A stretch of 25,301 bases of DNA from an uncultured Clostridia bacterium (GTDB lineage Bacteria > Bacillota > Clostridia > TANB77 > CAG-508), in NCBI GenBank assembly GCA_934162615.1, contig CAKPJK010000017.1:1-25301 (forward strand), read 5' to 3'. Under the pieces are notes generated by a model that was not told the origin of the DNA, ran no database searches, and was given only the letters and a program-made list of their open reading frames with translations. Made by a program: the position numbers and the translations under genes. How positions within the stretch are numbered: the stretch's first letter is position 1; the number at the start of each line of letters is the position of its first letter. Shown here one piece after another: positions 14,741 through 23,426 of this stretch.

Positions 14741-17390
14741 AGTAATTCTTTTTCTCCTCTTTATTATTTTCTGTGTCCTTGTTTTTCGCATCCAACTTTT
14801 TCTGCAACTCCATAACTGGTACAGGCAAAACAGAAATAGCAACAGTAATAATCCATTGAATCAAATTCAAAGGAACAACTTCAAAAACATTTGCAAAAGC
14901 GGGAATTACAACAACTATAGCCTGAATAAAAATTCCTAAAACAAAACTTCCAACTAAATACTTGTTTTCAAAAAGTCCTGTCTCAAAAATAGACCTTTCA
15001 TTTTTAACATTAAAACTATGAATCAATTCCAAAAATCCTATTGATAAAAATGCCATAGTTCTGCCAACTTCCAAGCCATAATATTTATTTCCAATACTGA
15101 ATGCAACAAGAGTAAGTACACCTATCATAATTCCTTCAACAATAATTTTATTCCACAAGCCATCTGCAAATATTCCTTTTTTACTATCAACTGGTTTTCT
15201 TTGCATTATATCTTTTTCAGGCTTTTCAAGTCCTAAAGCAATTGCTGGTAAAGAGTCTGTAACCAAATTAATCCATAATAATTGAATTGCAAGAAGTGGT
15301 GATTTTAAGCCTAATACAAGTCCCATAAAAATTGTTACAATTTCTCCAATATTTGTAGCAATTAAAAAATGTATTGCTTTTTTGATATTATCATATATAT
15401 TTCTTCCCTGTTTTACTGCCTCAACTATTGTAACAAAATTATCATCTGTAAGAATAATATCTGCTGCATTTTTGGCAACATCTGTACCGTTTTTGCCCAT
15501 AGCAATCCCAATATCAGCATTTTTCAAAGCAGGACTATCATTTACACCATCACCAGTCATTGCAACAACTGCTCCATTACGTTGCCATGCCTTTACAATT
15601 CTAACTTTGTGTTCTGGTGTTACCCTTGCAAAAACTGAATATTTTTTTATGTTTTTTTCTAATTGATTTTGTGTCATTTTATCAAGTTCTTGGCCTGTTA
15701 TTGCTATATCTTTTTGCTCTAGAATTCCTAAATCTTTTGCTATCGCCTTTGCCGTTTCTAAGTGGTCACCTGTAATCATAACAGTTTTTATTCCTGAATT
15801 TTTGCATACCTGAACCGCTTCTTTTACTCCATCTCTTGGTGGATCTATCATTCCAATTAAGCCTACAAATGTTAAATTACTTTCTATATTTTGTGAATCT
15901 ATTTTGCTTGGCAATGTGTCTAAATCTTTATATGCAACCGCAATTACCCTTAGTGCTTTTTGTGCCATTTGTCTATTATCACTCTGAATTTTTAAATTTT
16001 CCAAACTTCTAATTTTTATATTATATTGATTTGTCATTTCACTTATTGAATCTATTTGCTTTGTACACTTTTGCAATAACACATCTGGTGCACCTTTTGT
16101 TATAATTCTATATTTATTTCCAATTTTGTGAATTGTAGTCATCATTTTTCTATTAGAATCAAAAGGAATTTCATCAACTCTTGGCATAAAATTTTCTAAT
16201 CTATTTTTTGTACTTCCAATATTTATATATTCCTCTACAATTGCCTTCTCTGTAGGCTCACCAGAAACTTTTGCCACTCCATTTTCCACATTTACATCAC
16301 AGTCTGTGCATAATGTTGCTAATTCAATAATAAATTTTTTACTTTGACTTCTAACATCAACAACCTTCATTTTGTTTTGCGTTAAAGTTCCTGTTTTATC
16401 AGAGCAAATAACACTACTACTTCCAAGTGTTTCAACTGCTGGCAATTTTCTAATTATACTATTCTTTTTTGCCATTTTTGTAACACCAATTGAAAGCATA
16501 ATTGTAACAATTGCTGGTAACCCCTCTGGAATTGCAGCAACTGCAAGTCCTACAGATGTCATAAACATTTCAACAGGCTCTATATGTTTTATTAGTCCCA
16601 TAATAAAAATTATTATGCATATTGCTAAACAGGCTAACCCTAATATTTTTCCAACTTCTCCAAGTTTTTTCTGTAATGGTGTTTGTGGTGCTTCATCTTC
16701 AATAATCATATTAGCAATTTGTCCAACTTTTGTATTCATTCCAGTGTCTGTAACAACCGCTTTTCCATGTCCATTTACTGTTATACTAGCCATAAAAGCC
16801 ATGTTTTTCATATCACCTAAAGGTGCATTTTTACCACATAAAATATCTGCATCTTTTTCTGTCCCTTGTGTTTCACCTGTTAATGATGATTCTTCCATTT
16901 TCAAGTTATGACTTTCTAAAATTCTACAGTCTGCTGGTACAAAATTTCCTGCATCTAAAATTATGATGTCTCCTTTTACAAGTTCTTCTGCATTTACTTC
17001 AACTGTTTTTCCATTTCTTATTGTTTTTGCAAGTTGTGGTGTCATTTGCTTTAGGGCCTCTATTGATTTTTCTGCTTTTGCTTCTTGAATCACTCCCATT
17101 AATGCATTAAATACTACTATTCCTATGATTATTATTGAATCCACATAGTCATTTTCTCCTTGCATTTTTGATACAACTGCTGATATTATTGATGCTATTA
17201 TTAGTATAATTATCATAAAATCATTAAATTGTTTTATAAATTTTACGATGAAACTTTCTTTCTTTTTTTCTGCTAGTTTATTTTTTCCGTATTTTTCTTG
17301 TCTTTCTTGTACTTCTTTTTCTGTTAATCCTTGTTTTTCATCTGTGCCTAATTGTCTTAATACTTCTTCTTTTCTTAATGTTTGCCACAT
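14724..17390 (-). CDS. P-type Ca2+-transporting ATPase (SERCA/PMR1-like)
   Basis: This P2-type ATPase has 888 residues. The cation_ATPase_N region (1-60) is followed by two membrane helices (about 57-100) and the actuator domain with SSLTGET (168-174). The M4 motif IPEGLPA (287-293), whose Glu matches SERCA E309, comes next. The phosphorylation motif is CSDKTGTLT with Asp331, followed by an N domain with ITKGAPDVLL and the hinge MTGDGVNDSPALKNADIGIAMG. M6 has NLVTDSLPA, whose Asn and Asp are Ca2+ ligands in the family. The ATG at 17390 has AAGGAG; a GTG three codons upstream lies in that site. It exports Ca2+, perhaps Mn2+ too, from the cytoplasm. The last residues (FAKM) come from a 32 nt repeat copy. 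Confidence 0.94.
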   Translation of the reverse strand: MWQTLRKEEVLRQLGTDEKQGLTEKEVQERQEKYGKNKLAEKKKESFIVKFIKQFNDFMIIILIIASIISAVVSKMQGENDYVDSIIIIGIVVFNALMGVIQEAKAEKSIEALKQMTPQLAKTIRNGKTVEVNAEELVKGDIIILDAGNFVPADCRILESHNLKMEESSLTGETQGTEKDADILCGKNAPLGDMKNMAFMASITVNGHGKAVVTDTGMNTKVGQIANMIIEDEAPQTPLQKKLGEVGKILGLACLAICIIIFIMGLIKHIEPVEMFMTSVGLAVAAIPEGLPAIVTIMLSIGVTKMAKKNSIIRKLPAVETLGSSSVICSDKTGTLTQNKMKVVDVRSQSKKFIIELATLCTDCDVNVENGVAKVSGEPTEKAIVEEYINIGSTKNRLENFMPRVDEIPFDSNRKMMTTIHKIGNKYRIITKGAPDVLLQKCTKQIDSISEMTNQYNIKIRSLENLKIQSDNRQMAQKALRVIAVAYKDLDTLPSKIDSQNIESNLTFVGLIGMIDPPRDGVKEAVQVCKNSGIKTVMITGDHLETAKAIAKDLGILEQKDIAITGQELDKMTQNQLEKNIKKYSVFARVTPEHKVRIVKAWQRNGAVVAMTGDGVNDSPALKNADIGIAMGKNGTDVAKNAADIILTDDNFVTIVEAVKQGRNIYDNIKKAIHFLIATNIGEIVTIFMGLVLGLKSPLLAIQLLWINLVTDSLPAIALGLEKPEKDIMQRKPVDSKKGIFADGLWNKIIVEGIMIGVLTLVAFSIGNKYYGLEVGRTMAFLSIGFLELIHSFNVKNERSIFETGLFENKYLVGSFVLGIFIQAIVVVIPAFANVFEVVPLNLIQWIITVAISVLPVPVMELQKKLDAKNKDTENNKEEKKNYSFAKM

Positions 17391-17500
17391 AATATTCACT
17401 CCTTTGTATATTTGTTATTTAAATATATGTGGCTTGTACTTTTTTATTCCAAAGTAACAGCAAAATTTTTTTGTCATATTATGTTGTAAGAGGTGTTTTT

Positions 17501-18082
17501 ATGGTAAATTCAATACTTTTAGCAATATCAAGTAGTATAGATTCCTTAGGAATAGGTGTGACCTATGGGATTAAAAATACAAAAATGTCAAAATTAAGTA
17601 AAATAATTTTATTTGCAATTTCACTAATTACAACATATATATCAATATTTTTTGGAAATATAATTCAATATATACTTCCAAATTCTTTTACAAATTTTTT
17701 GGGATGTTTTATTTTGATTTGCATGGGAATATACATATGTTTTCAAGCTTCTAAAAAAGAAAAAGATTCCCGAAATGTTTTTAATAGTCCAATATCTTCT
17801 GATCTCAACCATTCAAAAATAATTGAGCCTCAAGAAGCCTTAATCTTGGCCATCGCTCTTTCTTTAGATAGTTTTTGTATTGGTATTTCTGGTTCAATGG
17901 CAGATATTAATTTGAACTTATTTCCTTTTTTGGTAAGTACTTTTCAATTAATTTTTCTAAGTTTGGGCTCTTATTTAGGGATTCGTATTAGAAATTTTTG
18001 TAGGTTGCCAGCAAATATATGGTCTATTATTTCTGGTCTATTATTGATTTTTATTGGTTTTCTTAGATTTATTGCATTTTAA
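17501..18082 (+). CDS. ytaF: YtaF-type sporulation membrane protein (MntP-like fold)
   Basis: This 193-residue integral membrane protein has about six helices. It is an internal duplication: each half opens with a conserved Asp helix, SSIDSLGIGVTYG (about 9-21) and LSLDSFCIGISGS (about 121-133). That is the pattern of YtaF and the MntP Mn2+ exporters. The halves are joined by a polar loop around residues 84-110 (KKEKDSRNVFN...). YtaF is a sporulation membrane protein of unknown transport specificity. The ATG at 17501 has AAGAGGTG upstream; the frame extends 24 codons further without a site. CATATTA at 17475-17481 resembles a forespore-type -10 box, but no convincing -35 was found. It is divergent from the Ca2+ ATPase. 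Confidence 0.85.
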   Translation: MVNSILLAISSSIDSLGIGVTYGIKNTKMSKLSKIILFAISLITTYISIFFGNIIQYILPNSFTNFLGCFILICMGIYICFQASKKEKDSRNVFNSPISSDLNHSKIIEPQEALILAIALSLDSFCIGISGSMADINLNLFPFLVSTFQLIFLSLGSYLGIRIRNFCRLPANIWSIISGLLLIFIGFLRFIAF

Positions 18083-18100
18083 ACTGAAATGTTGTATAAT
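18072..18100 (+). promoter_or_regulatory. Promoter of the 79-residue gene
   Basis: TTGCAT (18072-18077), a 17 nt spacer and a perfect TATAAT (18095-18100). The -35 lies inside the end of ytaF. Confidence 0.7.
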
Positions 18101-18131
18101 AATGTTATCAAACATCCCAGGAGGTAACACT

Positions 18132-18371
18132 ATGAAAGAAAAATCTTTAACCGTAAGTGATAAGCATGGTGTAAGTTTCACCATTACCAGCACCGAAGAT
18201 CGGATTCAGGCATTCTTAAAATGGATTGCTGAGTACAAACGAGGTAACTATATTGCAACCGAAAATGTTGTACTTTGCAACAATCCTGCAGACATGACAG
18301 CTTGCAATATAAAAGCTATTCGAATGAATTTGTGTGCTAGTCAGTTTACAAAAAAGATTGCAGAAGCTTAA
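18132..18371 (+). CDS. Unrecognised protein of 79 residues
   Basis: The gene has AGGAGGTAACACT directly before the ATG at 18132, its own promoter, and a perfect-palindrome terminator 28 nt after its stop. The protein is soluble: it starts MKEKSLTVSDKHGVSFTITSTEDRI, includes FLKWIAEYKRGNYIATENVVLC, and ends MNLCASQFTKKIAEA. There are three Cys and no membrane segment. Its DNA is clearly richer in G and C (for example ACCAGCACCGAAGATCGG) than neighbouring genes, so it may have been acquired or be highly expressed. I know no family for it. Confidence 0.8.
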   Translation: MKEKSLTVSDKHGVSFTITSTEDRIQAFLKWIAEYKRGNYIATENVVLCNNPADMTACNIKAIRMNLCASQFTKKIAEA

Positions 18372-18399
18372 TGTTAAGTACATTAAGTATATTGTGTAC

Positions 18400-18436
18400 A
18401 AAAGTCGGAGATTAATTAATCTCCGACTTTTTACTT
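18400..18436 (+). terminator. Terminator of the 79-residue gene (perfect palindrome)
   Basis: AAAAGTCGGAGATTAA pairs with TTAATCTCCGACTTTT (18400-18431), a stem of up to 14 bp with a minimal loop, followed by TTACTTTATTT on the plus strand. Confidence 0.9.
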
Positions 18437-18461
18437 TATTTATATTATATAAAACAAAAAT

Positions 18462-18483
18462 GTAGCAAATTTTCACTTGCTAC
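18462..18483 (-). terminator. Terminator of smc
   Basis: On the minus strand GTAGCAA and TTGCTAC form a 7 bp stem with an 8 nt loop, followed by ATTTTTG. It begins 13 nt after the smc stop. Confidence 0.75.
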
Positions 18484-18495
18484 TTTTTATAAATT

Positions 18496-21400
18496 TTATT
18501 GTTTCAATTTCATAGACAACAACTTAGAAATCCCACTCTCTTCCATAGTAACACCATAAACAGTATCAGCTACTTCCATAGTACCCTTTCTATGAGTAAT
18601 AACTAGGAATTGAGTATGGTCTGTAAACTTCTTCAAATAATCAGCATATCTAAATACATTTACATCATCAAGTGCTGCTTCAATTTCGTCCAATACACAA
18701 AATGGTGCTGGATTTATTTTCAATATTGCAAATAACAATGCAATTGCAGTAAATGCCTTTTCCCCACCTGAAAGAAGCATCATATTTTGTAATTTCTTTC
18801 CTGGTGGTTGTACAGTAATTTCAATTCCACACTCTAAAATATTTTCTTCGTCTTCTAATGTAAGTTCTGCTTTTCCGCCACCAAACAATTCTGCAAATAC
18901 TTCTCCAAAGTTTTTGTTTATAACCTTGAATTTTTCTTTAAATTGTTCTTTCATAATTTGAGTCATATCTGAAATCACTTTTCTTAATTTGCTCATTGTA
19001 TTTTCTAGGTCTAAACGTTGTTCACTCATAAAGTCATATCTATCTTTTAAGTTTTTGTATTCCTCAATTGAGTCTACATTAACACTTCCAAGTTCTCTAA
19101 TTTCAGTTCTTAAGCTGTTAACTCTTCTTTGTGTTAATGCAACATTTTCTGGTTTTTGATATTGTTCTGCATTATTAGGTGTAAGTTCATATTCTTCCCA
19201 CATTTTGTTGATAATGCCATTAATATCTTCTTCAATTTTTGTCTTTTTAACATCTAATTTTACAAGTTGACCTTTTAAGTCTTCAATTACTTTAAATTTA
19301 GCAGTTATTTCATCTTCTTGTTTTGAAAGTTTTTCACTCTTTTGAGCTCTTTCTTTTTTCAATTCTTCAATTTTTGAACTACTGCTATTTACACTTTCTT
19401 TAACTTCTTCTATTTTTTGAAGTGTCTCTTGTATTGATTTTTCTAAGTCTTCATTGTCTTTTTTGATTTGCTCAATTTGTGCATTTTTATTTTCAATACT
19501 TGTATGTGCATTTTCTAATTCTTGATTAATTCTTTCTTGAATTTCTTGAATTGACGCTTCACTTTCGTCAAATGATGATACAGAAATTTTTAAGTTTGTA
19601 ATATCAAAGTTCAAGTCATCAATGTATTTTTGGTCATCTTTATTTAATTCTGCAAATTCAGTAATTATTTTAGAAAGTTCCTCATTTTGCTCAACAATTT
19701 TATTTATTTCAACTTGTAAATCACCTTTTGTTGAAACCGCTTCTTCTTTTTGTTTTTCGAGATTTGCTTGTTCTTCTTTTAACCTGTTCAAACGTTTTTC
19801 GAGTTTTTCAATATTTTCATTTATTGAAATAACCTTTTGTTTTTCAGTTGCATATGTGATGTCAATTTCTTGTAGTTCTTTTTCAAGATTTGCAGATAAT
19901 TCTAAAATTCCTTCAATTGATTCTTCATAATTTTGCTTGTCATTTTCTAGTTTTTCAATTTTTTGTTTTAGATTTTTTATCTCTTTTTCAAGTTTTTCAA
20001 TTTCTTTACCTCTACCTAAAATGTTAACAGTCTTTTTAGCAACTGAACCACCAGTAATTGCACCAGATGGATTTATTAAGTCGCCTTCTGTTGTTACAAT
20101 TCTGAATATATATCCATTTTGTTTTGCAACTTTAATTGCAGTATCCATGTTGTCAACAATTACAGTTCTACCAAGTAAATTTAAAATGATTTGCTCATAT
20201 TTTTTGTTGTATTTTACAAGGTCTGATGCAATTCCAATAACTCCACTTTCATTGCCTTTTATCTTGTCTAATTTTTTACCTTTAACAGATGAAATTGGTA
20301 AAAATGATGCTCTTCCTAAATTATTTTTTCTTAAATGTTCAACTAATCTTTTTGCATCTGTTTCTGTTTCTGTTACTATGTTTTGAAGGCTTGCTCCCAA
20401 GCACATTTCAATTGCAGTTTGTAAGTCGTCTGGAACTTCAATAATATTTGCTAAAACACCATTCATGCCTTTGCCAAGTTCTTTGATATTTTCGCAGTCT
20501 TTAAGCAATGATTTTACACTTTTGATATATCCTTCTTTTTCTTTTTCTGTTTCTATCAAAAATTTTAATCTTGATTCTTTTATTCTCATTTCGCTTGATA
20601 AAATATTTATATTGCTTTCAAATGATTTGATTTTTTGGTTTGCTTCTTCTCTTTGTTTTGCTACTTCATTTAATGAATTTTGAGCCTTATTTTTTTTGTT
20701 TTCAATTTCATTAAATTGTTTTGCAATGTCCTCTTTATTAAGACGAGTTCCATCTAATTCAGAAATTGTTGACTGCATTTCTTGTTTTATTTGTGCTTGT
20801 CTTTTTTCAAAGTTTTGATAATTTATGTTTTGAGCATTTATTTCTGATTGAAGTTCATACTTTTTGTCTGTATTTTCTTCTACTGTATGTTTATATCCTT
20901 CAATTTCTAACTCTTTTGAAGATAATTTTTCTGTTAATTTATCTAATTCTGCTTGTTTTTCATTTAACTCTTTTTCAAATTTTTCTTTGTTTTGTTTTAA
21001 GTTATCTTTTTTAGCCTCTTTTTGTTCAATTTCATCTTTCAATTCTTTAATCTTAGCATTTTGCTCTTCAATTTCTTTTAAATATCTATCATTATTTTCA
21101 TTATTATTTGCAATTCTAGTCTTTGCAACATTTATATCAGAATTCAATTGTTCAATTTGTTTTTGACTCTCAAAACCTATATTTGACATATTTTCAATTG
21201 TTTCTGTAATTTCATCAATACTAGATTTTAACTCTTCTTTTAAGATTTTTACTCTTTCTAGTCTACCTTCTTCGTCATTGCATTGAGACTGCATAATTTC
21301 AATATCTTGTACAACTTTTTCTAAGTCTTGTTTATATTTTTCAATGTTGTAAACAAATAGACCAATTTCAATATTCTTCAACTCTTCTCTTAAATTTAAA

Positions 21401-22044
21401 TACTTTTTAGCCTTATCTGCTTGCATTTGTAAAGGTTCTAGATTACCTTCAATTTCAGTCAAAATGTCATTGATTCTTAAAAGATTCAATTTTGTATGTT
21501 CCAACTTTTTCTCTGACTCTTGCTTTCTTGTCCTATATTTAACAATACCTGCAGCCTCTTCAAAAATATGTCTTCTATCTTCAGATTTGTTACTCAAAAT
21601 TTCATCAATTTTGCCTTGTCCAATAATTGAATATCCATCTTTACCAATACCAGTATCCATAAATAATTCCAATACATCTTTTAATCTGCATGGAACTTTG
21701 TTTATATAATAACCAGTCTCACCACTTCTATAAATTTTTCTTGTAACAGTTACCTCCGTATATTCAATTGGCAATGCACCATCAGAATTGTCAAACACCA
21801 AAGAAGCCTCGGCAAAGCCCAAAGACTTTCTGTTTTGGGTACCTGCAAATATGATGTCTAGAGATTTTGTACCTCTTAATGACTTCATACTTTGCTCTCC
21901 AAGCACCCATCTTATTGCGTCTGATATGTTACTTTTTCCTGAACCGTTTGGCCCTATTACTGTCGTTATTCCAGGCATTAGTTCTAATACTGTTTTATCT
22001 GCAAAGGATTTAAATCCTTGTAATTCTAATCTTTTTAAATACAT
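18496..22044 (-). CDS. smc: Chromosome condensation ATPase SMC
   Basis: The SMC protein is 1182 residues, the usual length. Walker A is GPNGSGKSN (31-39) in the N-terminal head. The first coiled coil spans about 170-500. The hinge follows (about 505-680, containing GKGMNGVLANIIEVPDD and NPSGAITGGSV), then the second coiled coil. The C-terminal head has signature motif LLSGGEKAFTAIALLFA and Walker B CVLDEIEAALDD. It forms condensin with ScpA and ScpB. Start: ATG at 22044 after AAAGGTGAG. The common rnc-smc-ftsY order is not seen: no rnc lies upstream within 600 nt and no ftsY downstream. A REP-like element occupies its leader. Confidence 0.98.
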   Translation of the reverse strand: MYLKRLELQGFKSFADKTVLELMPGITTVIGPNGSGKSNISDAIRWVLGEQSMKSLRGTKSLDIIFAGTQNRKSLGFAEASLVFDNSDGALPIEYTEVTVTRKIYRSGETGYYINKVPCRLKDVLELFMDTGIGKDGYSIIGQGKIDEILSNKSEDRRHIFEEAAGIVKYRTRKQESEKKLEHTKLNLLRINDILTEIEGNLEPLQMQADKAKKYLNLREELKNIEIGLFVYNIEKYKQDLEKVVQDIEIMQSQCNDEEGRLERVKILKEELKSSIDEITETIENMSNIGFESQKQIEQLNSDINVAKTRIANNNENNDRYLKEIEEQNAKIKELKDEIEQKEAKKDNLKQNKEKFEKELNEKQAELDKLTEKLSSKELEIEGYKHTVEENTDKKYELQSEINAQNINYQNFEKRQAQIKQEMQSTISELDGTRLNKEDIAKQFNEIENKKNKAQNSLNEVAKQREEANQKIKSFESNINILSSEMRIKESRLKFLIETEKEKEGYIKSVKSLLKDCENIKELGKGMNGVLANIIEVPDDLQTAIEMCLGASLQNIVTETETDAKRLVEHLRKNNLGRASFLPISSVKGKKLDKIKGNESGVIGIASDLVKYNKKYEQIILNLLGRTVIVDNMDTAIKVAKQNGYIFRIVTTEGDLINPSGAITGGSVAKKTVNILGRGKEIEKLEKEIKNLKQKIEKLENDKQNYEESIEGILELSANLEKELQEIDITYATEKQKVISINENIEKLEKRLNRLKEEQANLEKQKEEAVSTKGDLQVEINKIVEQNEELSKIITEFAELNKDDQKYIDDLNFDITNLKISVSSFDESEASIQEIQERINQELENAHTSIENKNAQIEQIKKDNEDLEKSIQETLQKIEEVKESVNSSSSKIEELKKERAQKSEKLSKQEDEITAKFKVIEDLKGQLVKLDVKKTKIEEDINGIINKMWEEYELTPNNAEQYQKPENVALTQRRVNSLRTEIRELGSVNVDSIEEYKNLKDRYDFMSEQRLDLENTMSKLRKVISDMTQIMKEQFKEKFKVINKNFGEVFAELFGGGKAELTLEDEENILECGIEITVQPPGKKLQNMMLLSGGEKAFTAIALLFAILKINPAPFCVLDEIEAALDDVNVFRYADYLKKFTDHTQFLVITHRKGTMEVADTVYGVTMEESGISKLLSMKLKQ

Positions 22045-22064
22045 TTATCTTCTCACCTTTTTTG

Positions 22065-22130
22065 CGGGATTTAGGGACGTTCCTTTTTCTCCCTTTTTGA
22101 GGGGATTAGGGGACAGTGCTTCAATCCCTA
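22065..22130. repeat. Degenerate REP-like element in the smc leader
   Basis: Two units lie in the same orientation on the plus strand: GGGATTTAGGGACGTTCCTT (22066-22085) and GGGGATTAGGGGACAGTGCT followed by TCAATCCCT (22101-22129). They share the GGGATT...GGGAC...AATCCC frame of the element at 10079-10180 and the same TATTTTTTTAAT flank (22129-22140). It lies 20 nt upstream of smc, within its untranslated leader. Confidence 0.7.
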
Positions 22131-22202
22131 TTTTTTTAATTGTCATTGAGTACGTCAATTTTTGACAACTTTTATTTTTTACATTTTACTATAAGAACTG
22201 AC

Positions 22203-22232
22203 AAAAAGCAAGAAAAATTTTCTTGCTTTTTT
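22203..22232. terminator. Hairpin with T-tracts on both strands
   Basis: AAAAAGCAAGAAAA pairs with TTTTCTTGCTTTTT (22203-22232). It lies just downstream of the minus-strand gene fragment and probably was its terminator. Confidence 0.75.
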
Positions 22233-22261
22233 AGTTTGTAGAACTTTTTATATTTATCTTT

Positions 22262-22376
22262 CTATTGCGAAACAAGAACCGAACGAAAGCCATTTCCCCA
22301 AGAAGGTGTACTTGCATAACTACCCCAAAAAAAGATACCTGCATCTTGATAATTAAAATAACCATTTCCACGTCCA
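22262..22376 (-). pseudogene. C-terminal fragment of a lost gene (GFR motif)
   Basis: On the minus strand the frame reads GRGNGYFNYQDAGIFFWGS..., ending WGNGFRSVLVSQ and TAG. The (R)G..F....AG.F.W......GFR.VL pattern is that of the C-terminal end of repeat-bearing surface or phage-associated proteins of gut Firmicutes (inference from memory). Only about 37 residues survive. Upstream of 22376 the frame turns into low-complexity Phe codons and then runs antisense to another gene remnant, so the 5' part has been lost. A terminator-like hairpin at 22203-22232 remains in the right place. Confidence 0.55.
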
Positions 22377-22562
22377 AAAAAGAAAAATAAATCCAAATAT
22401 TGGCTATGCCAAAAAATGAATATAACAAATAGAAACTTAAATAGAATCATAAACGGTGAAACATCATCAATATCATTTAAATATATAGAAGATTTATGCA
22501 AATACTTAGAATGTGATATATCTGAATTGATTAGTATAGATACCACCGAAAATATATCTTAA
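22377..22562 (+). pseudogene. 5'-truncated Cro/CI (XRE) helix-turn-helix regulator
   Basis: The plus-strand frame is open from 22362. From about 22383 it reads KSKYWLCQKMNITNRN, then NRIINGETSSISFKYIEDL and CKYLECDISELISI, ending at 22562. This is the typical HTH_26/XRE order: a WL.ekm.i recognition turn, an ingeT..I.f..i..lC..L.c...dLi tail. The first helix and any start codon with a ribosome binding site are missing. An ATG at 22416 would omit half of the HTH. It abuts the oppositely oriented fragment at 22262-22376, so it is probably a recombination scar rather than a functional gene. Confidence 0.6.
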
Positions 22563-22647
22563 TCACTTTAATAACATAAGTTTTCCAAGTTTAGTTAATC
22601 ATTATATTAAAAATACATTTTTCGACCCAACCGTTCAAAAAACTCCC

Positions 22648-22676
22648 TTGACATCACTCTATTTTTGGCATATACT
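22648..22676 (+). promoter_or_regulatory. Strong promoter of the por operon
   Basis: A perfect TTGACA (22648-22653), a 17 nt spacer and TATACT (22671-22676). It is the best sigma-A promoter in the window. Confidence 0.9.
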
Positions 22677-22692
22677 AAACACATCAAATACA

Positions 22693-22746
22693 TGTACACA
22701 GTCATGTAAAATCAAATATCTTAAAATACATTTTAAACATTTGATA
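22693..22746 (+). promoter_or_regulatory. Structured leader of the por operon
   Basis: The first hairpin is ACATG with CATGT (22693-22710). The second is ATCAAAT...ATTTGAT (about 22712-22746) with an inner TTAAAAT-ATTTTAA stem. Both lie between the promoter and the porC ribosome binding site. The role is unknown; base pairs are mainly A-T, so stability is modest. Confidence 0.4.
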
Positions 22747-22770
22747 AATTTTAAAGGAGGCAATAATATT

Positions 22771-23349
22771 ATGAATAACCTAATAGAAATTAGATGGCAC
22801 GGTAGAGGCGGTCAAGGTGCAAAAACTGCATCATTATTATTAGCTGATGCCGCATTCAATACTGGAAAATACATTCAAGGTTTCCCTGAATATGGACCAG
22901 AAAGAATGGGAGCACCAATTACTGCTTATAACAGAATTAGTGACAATCCAATTACAGTTCACAGCAACATCTATGAACCAGACTTTGTTGTAGTAGTTGA
23001 CGACACATTATTAGAAACTGTTCCAGTAACAGCAGGTTTAAAAGAAACAGGTGCAATTGTAATTAATACAACAAAATCTGAAGACTATTTAAGAAGTGTG
23101 TTAAATGGTTACAAAGGTGATGTTTACACAATAGATGCAAGAAAAATATCAATTGAAGCATTAGGAAGATATTTTCCAAATACACCTATGCTTGCTGCAA
23201 TTGTTAAAGTTAGCGGAATTATGTCTGACGAGGCTTTTCTTGAAGATATGAAAGGTTCTTTTAAACATAAATTTGCTAAAAAGCCTGAAGTAATTGATGG
23301 AAACATGAAAGCCCTAGAAATGGCTTTAAAAGAAGTTAAAAAAATTTAA
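22771..23349 (+). CDS. porC: Pyruvate (2-oxoacid):ferredoxin oxidoreductase, gamma subunit
   Basis: This 192-residue protein has the gamma-subunit signatures: IRWHGRGGQGAKTASLLLA at the N-terminus, then QGFPEYGPERMGAPITAYNRI, DPDFVVVVDDTLLE-like (EPDFVVVVDDTLL) and NTPMLAAIVKVSGI. The enzyme oxidises pyruvate to acetyl-CoA and CO2, reducing ferredoxin, the central step of anaerobic fermentation. Four-subunit enzymes of this kind act on pyruvate or a related 2-oxoacid; the subunits alone cannot fix the substrate. The ATG at 22771 has AAAGGAGG eight bases upstream; a longer frame starts inside the promoter. First gene of porC-D-A-B. Confidence 0.93.
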   Translation: MNNLIEIRWHGRGGQGAKTASLLLADAAFNTGKYIQGFPEYGPERMGAPITAYNRISDNPITVHSNIYEPDFVVVVDDTLLETVPVTAGLKETGAIVINTTKSEDYLRSVLNGYKGDVYTIDARKISIEALGRYFPNTPMLAAIVKVSGIMSDEAFLEDMKGSFKHKFAKKPEVIDGNMKALEMALKEVKKI

Positions 23350-23426
23350 CGGGATTTGGGAACGGGTCTTCAATCCCTAAAAAAATTTTAAAAAAATCGG
23401 GATTAAAGACCCGTCCCCCAATCCCG
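23350..23426. repeat. REP-like hairpin between porC and porD
   Basis: CGGGATTTGGGAACGGG then TCTTCAATCCC (23350-23377) pairs with 23398-23426 with three mismatches in 28. The loop is 20 nt of A/T. TTTTTTT follows at 23428-23434, so on the plus strand the element has the form of an intrinsic terminator. It begins at the base after the porC stop. It has the same core and the same polarity relative to transcription as the element at 10079-10180. Confidence 0.9.

Noticed and set aside
17440..17500. Sigma-G or sigma-F promoter for ytaF
   Set aside because: A CATATTA -10-like box is present, but no acceptable -35 at the right spacing; not listed as a feature.
19622..21166. Several plus-strand frames of 70-150 codons opposite smc
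   Set aside because: All are Ser/Phe-rich shadows of the SMC coiled-coil codons with no start signals.
22231..22428. 65-codon minus-strand frame overlapping the GFR fragment
   Set aside because: It is out of frame with the recognisable GFR-type residues and has no ribosome binding site.
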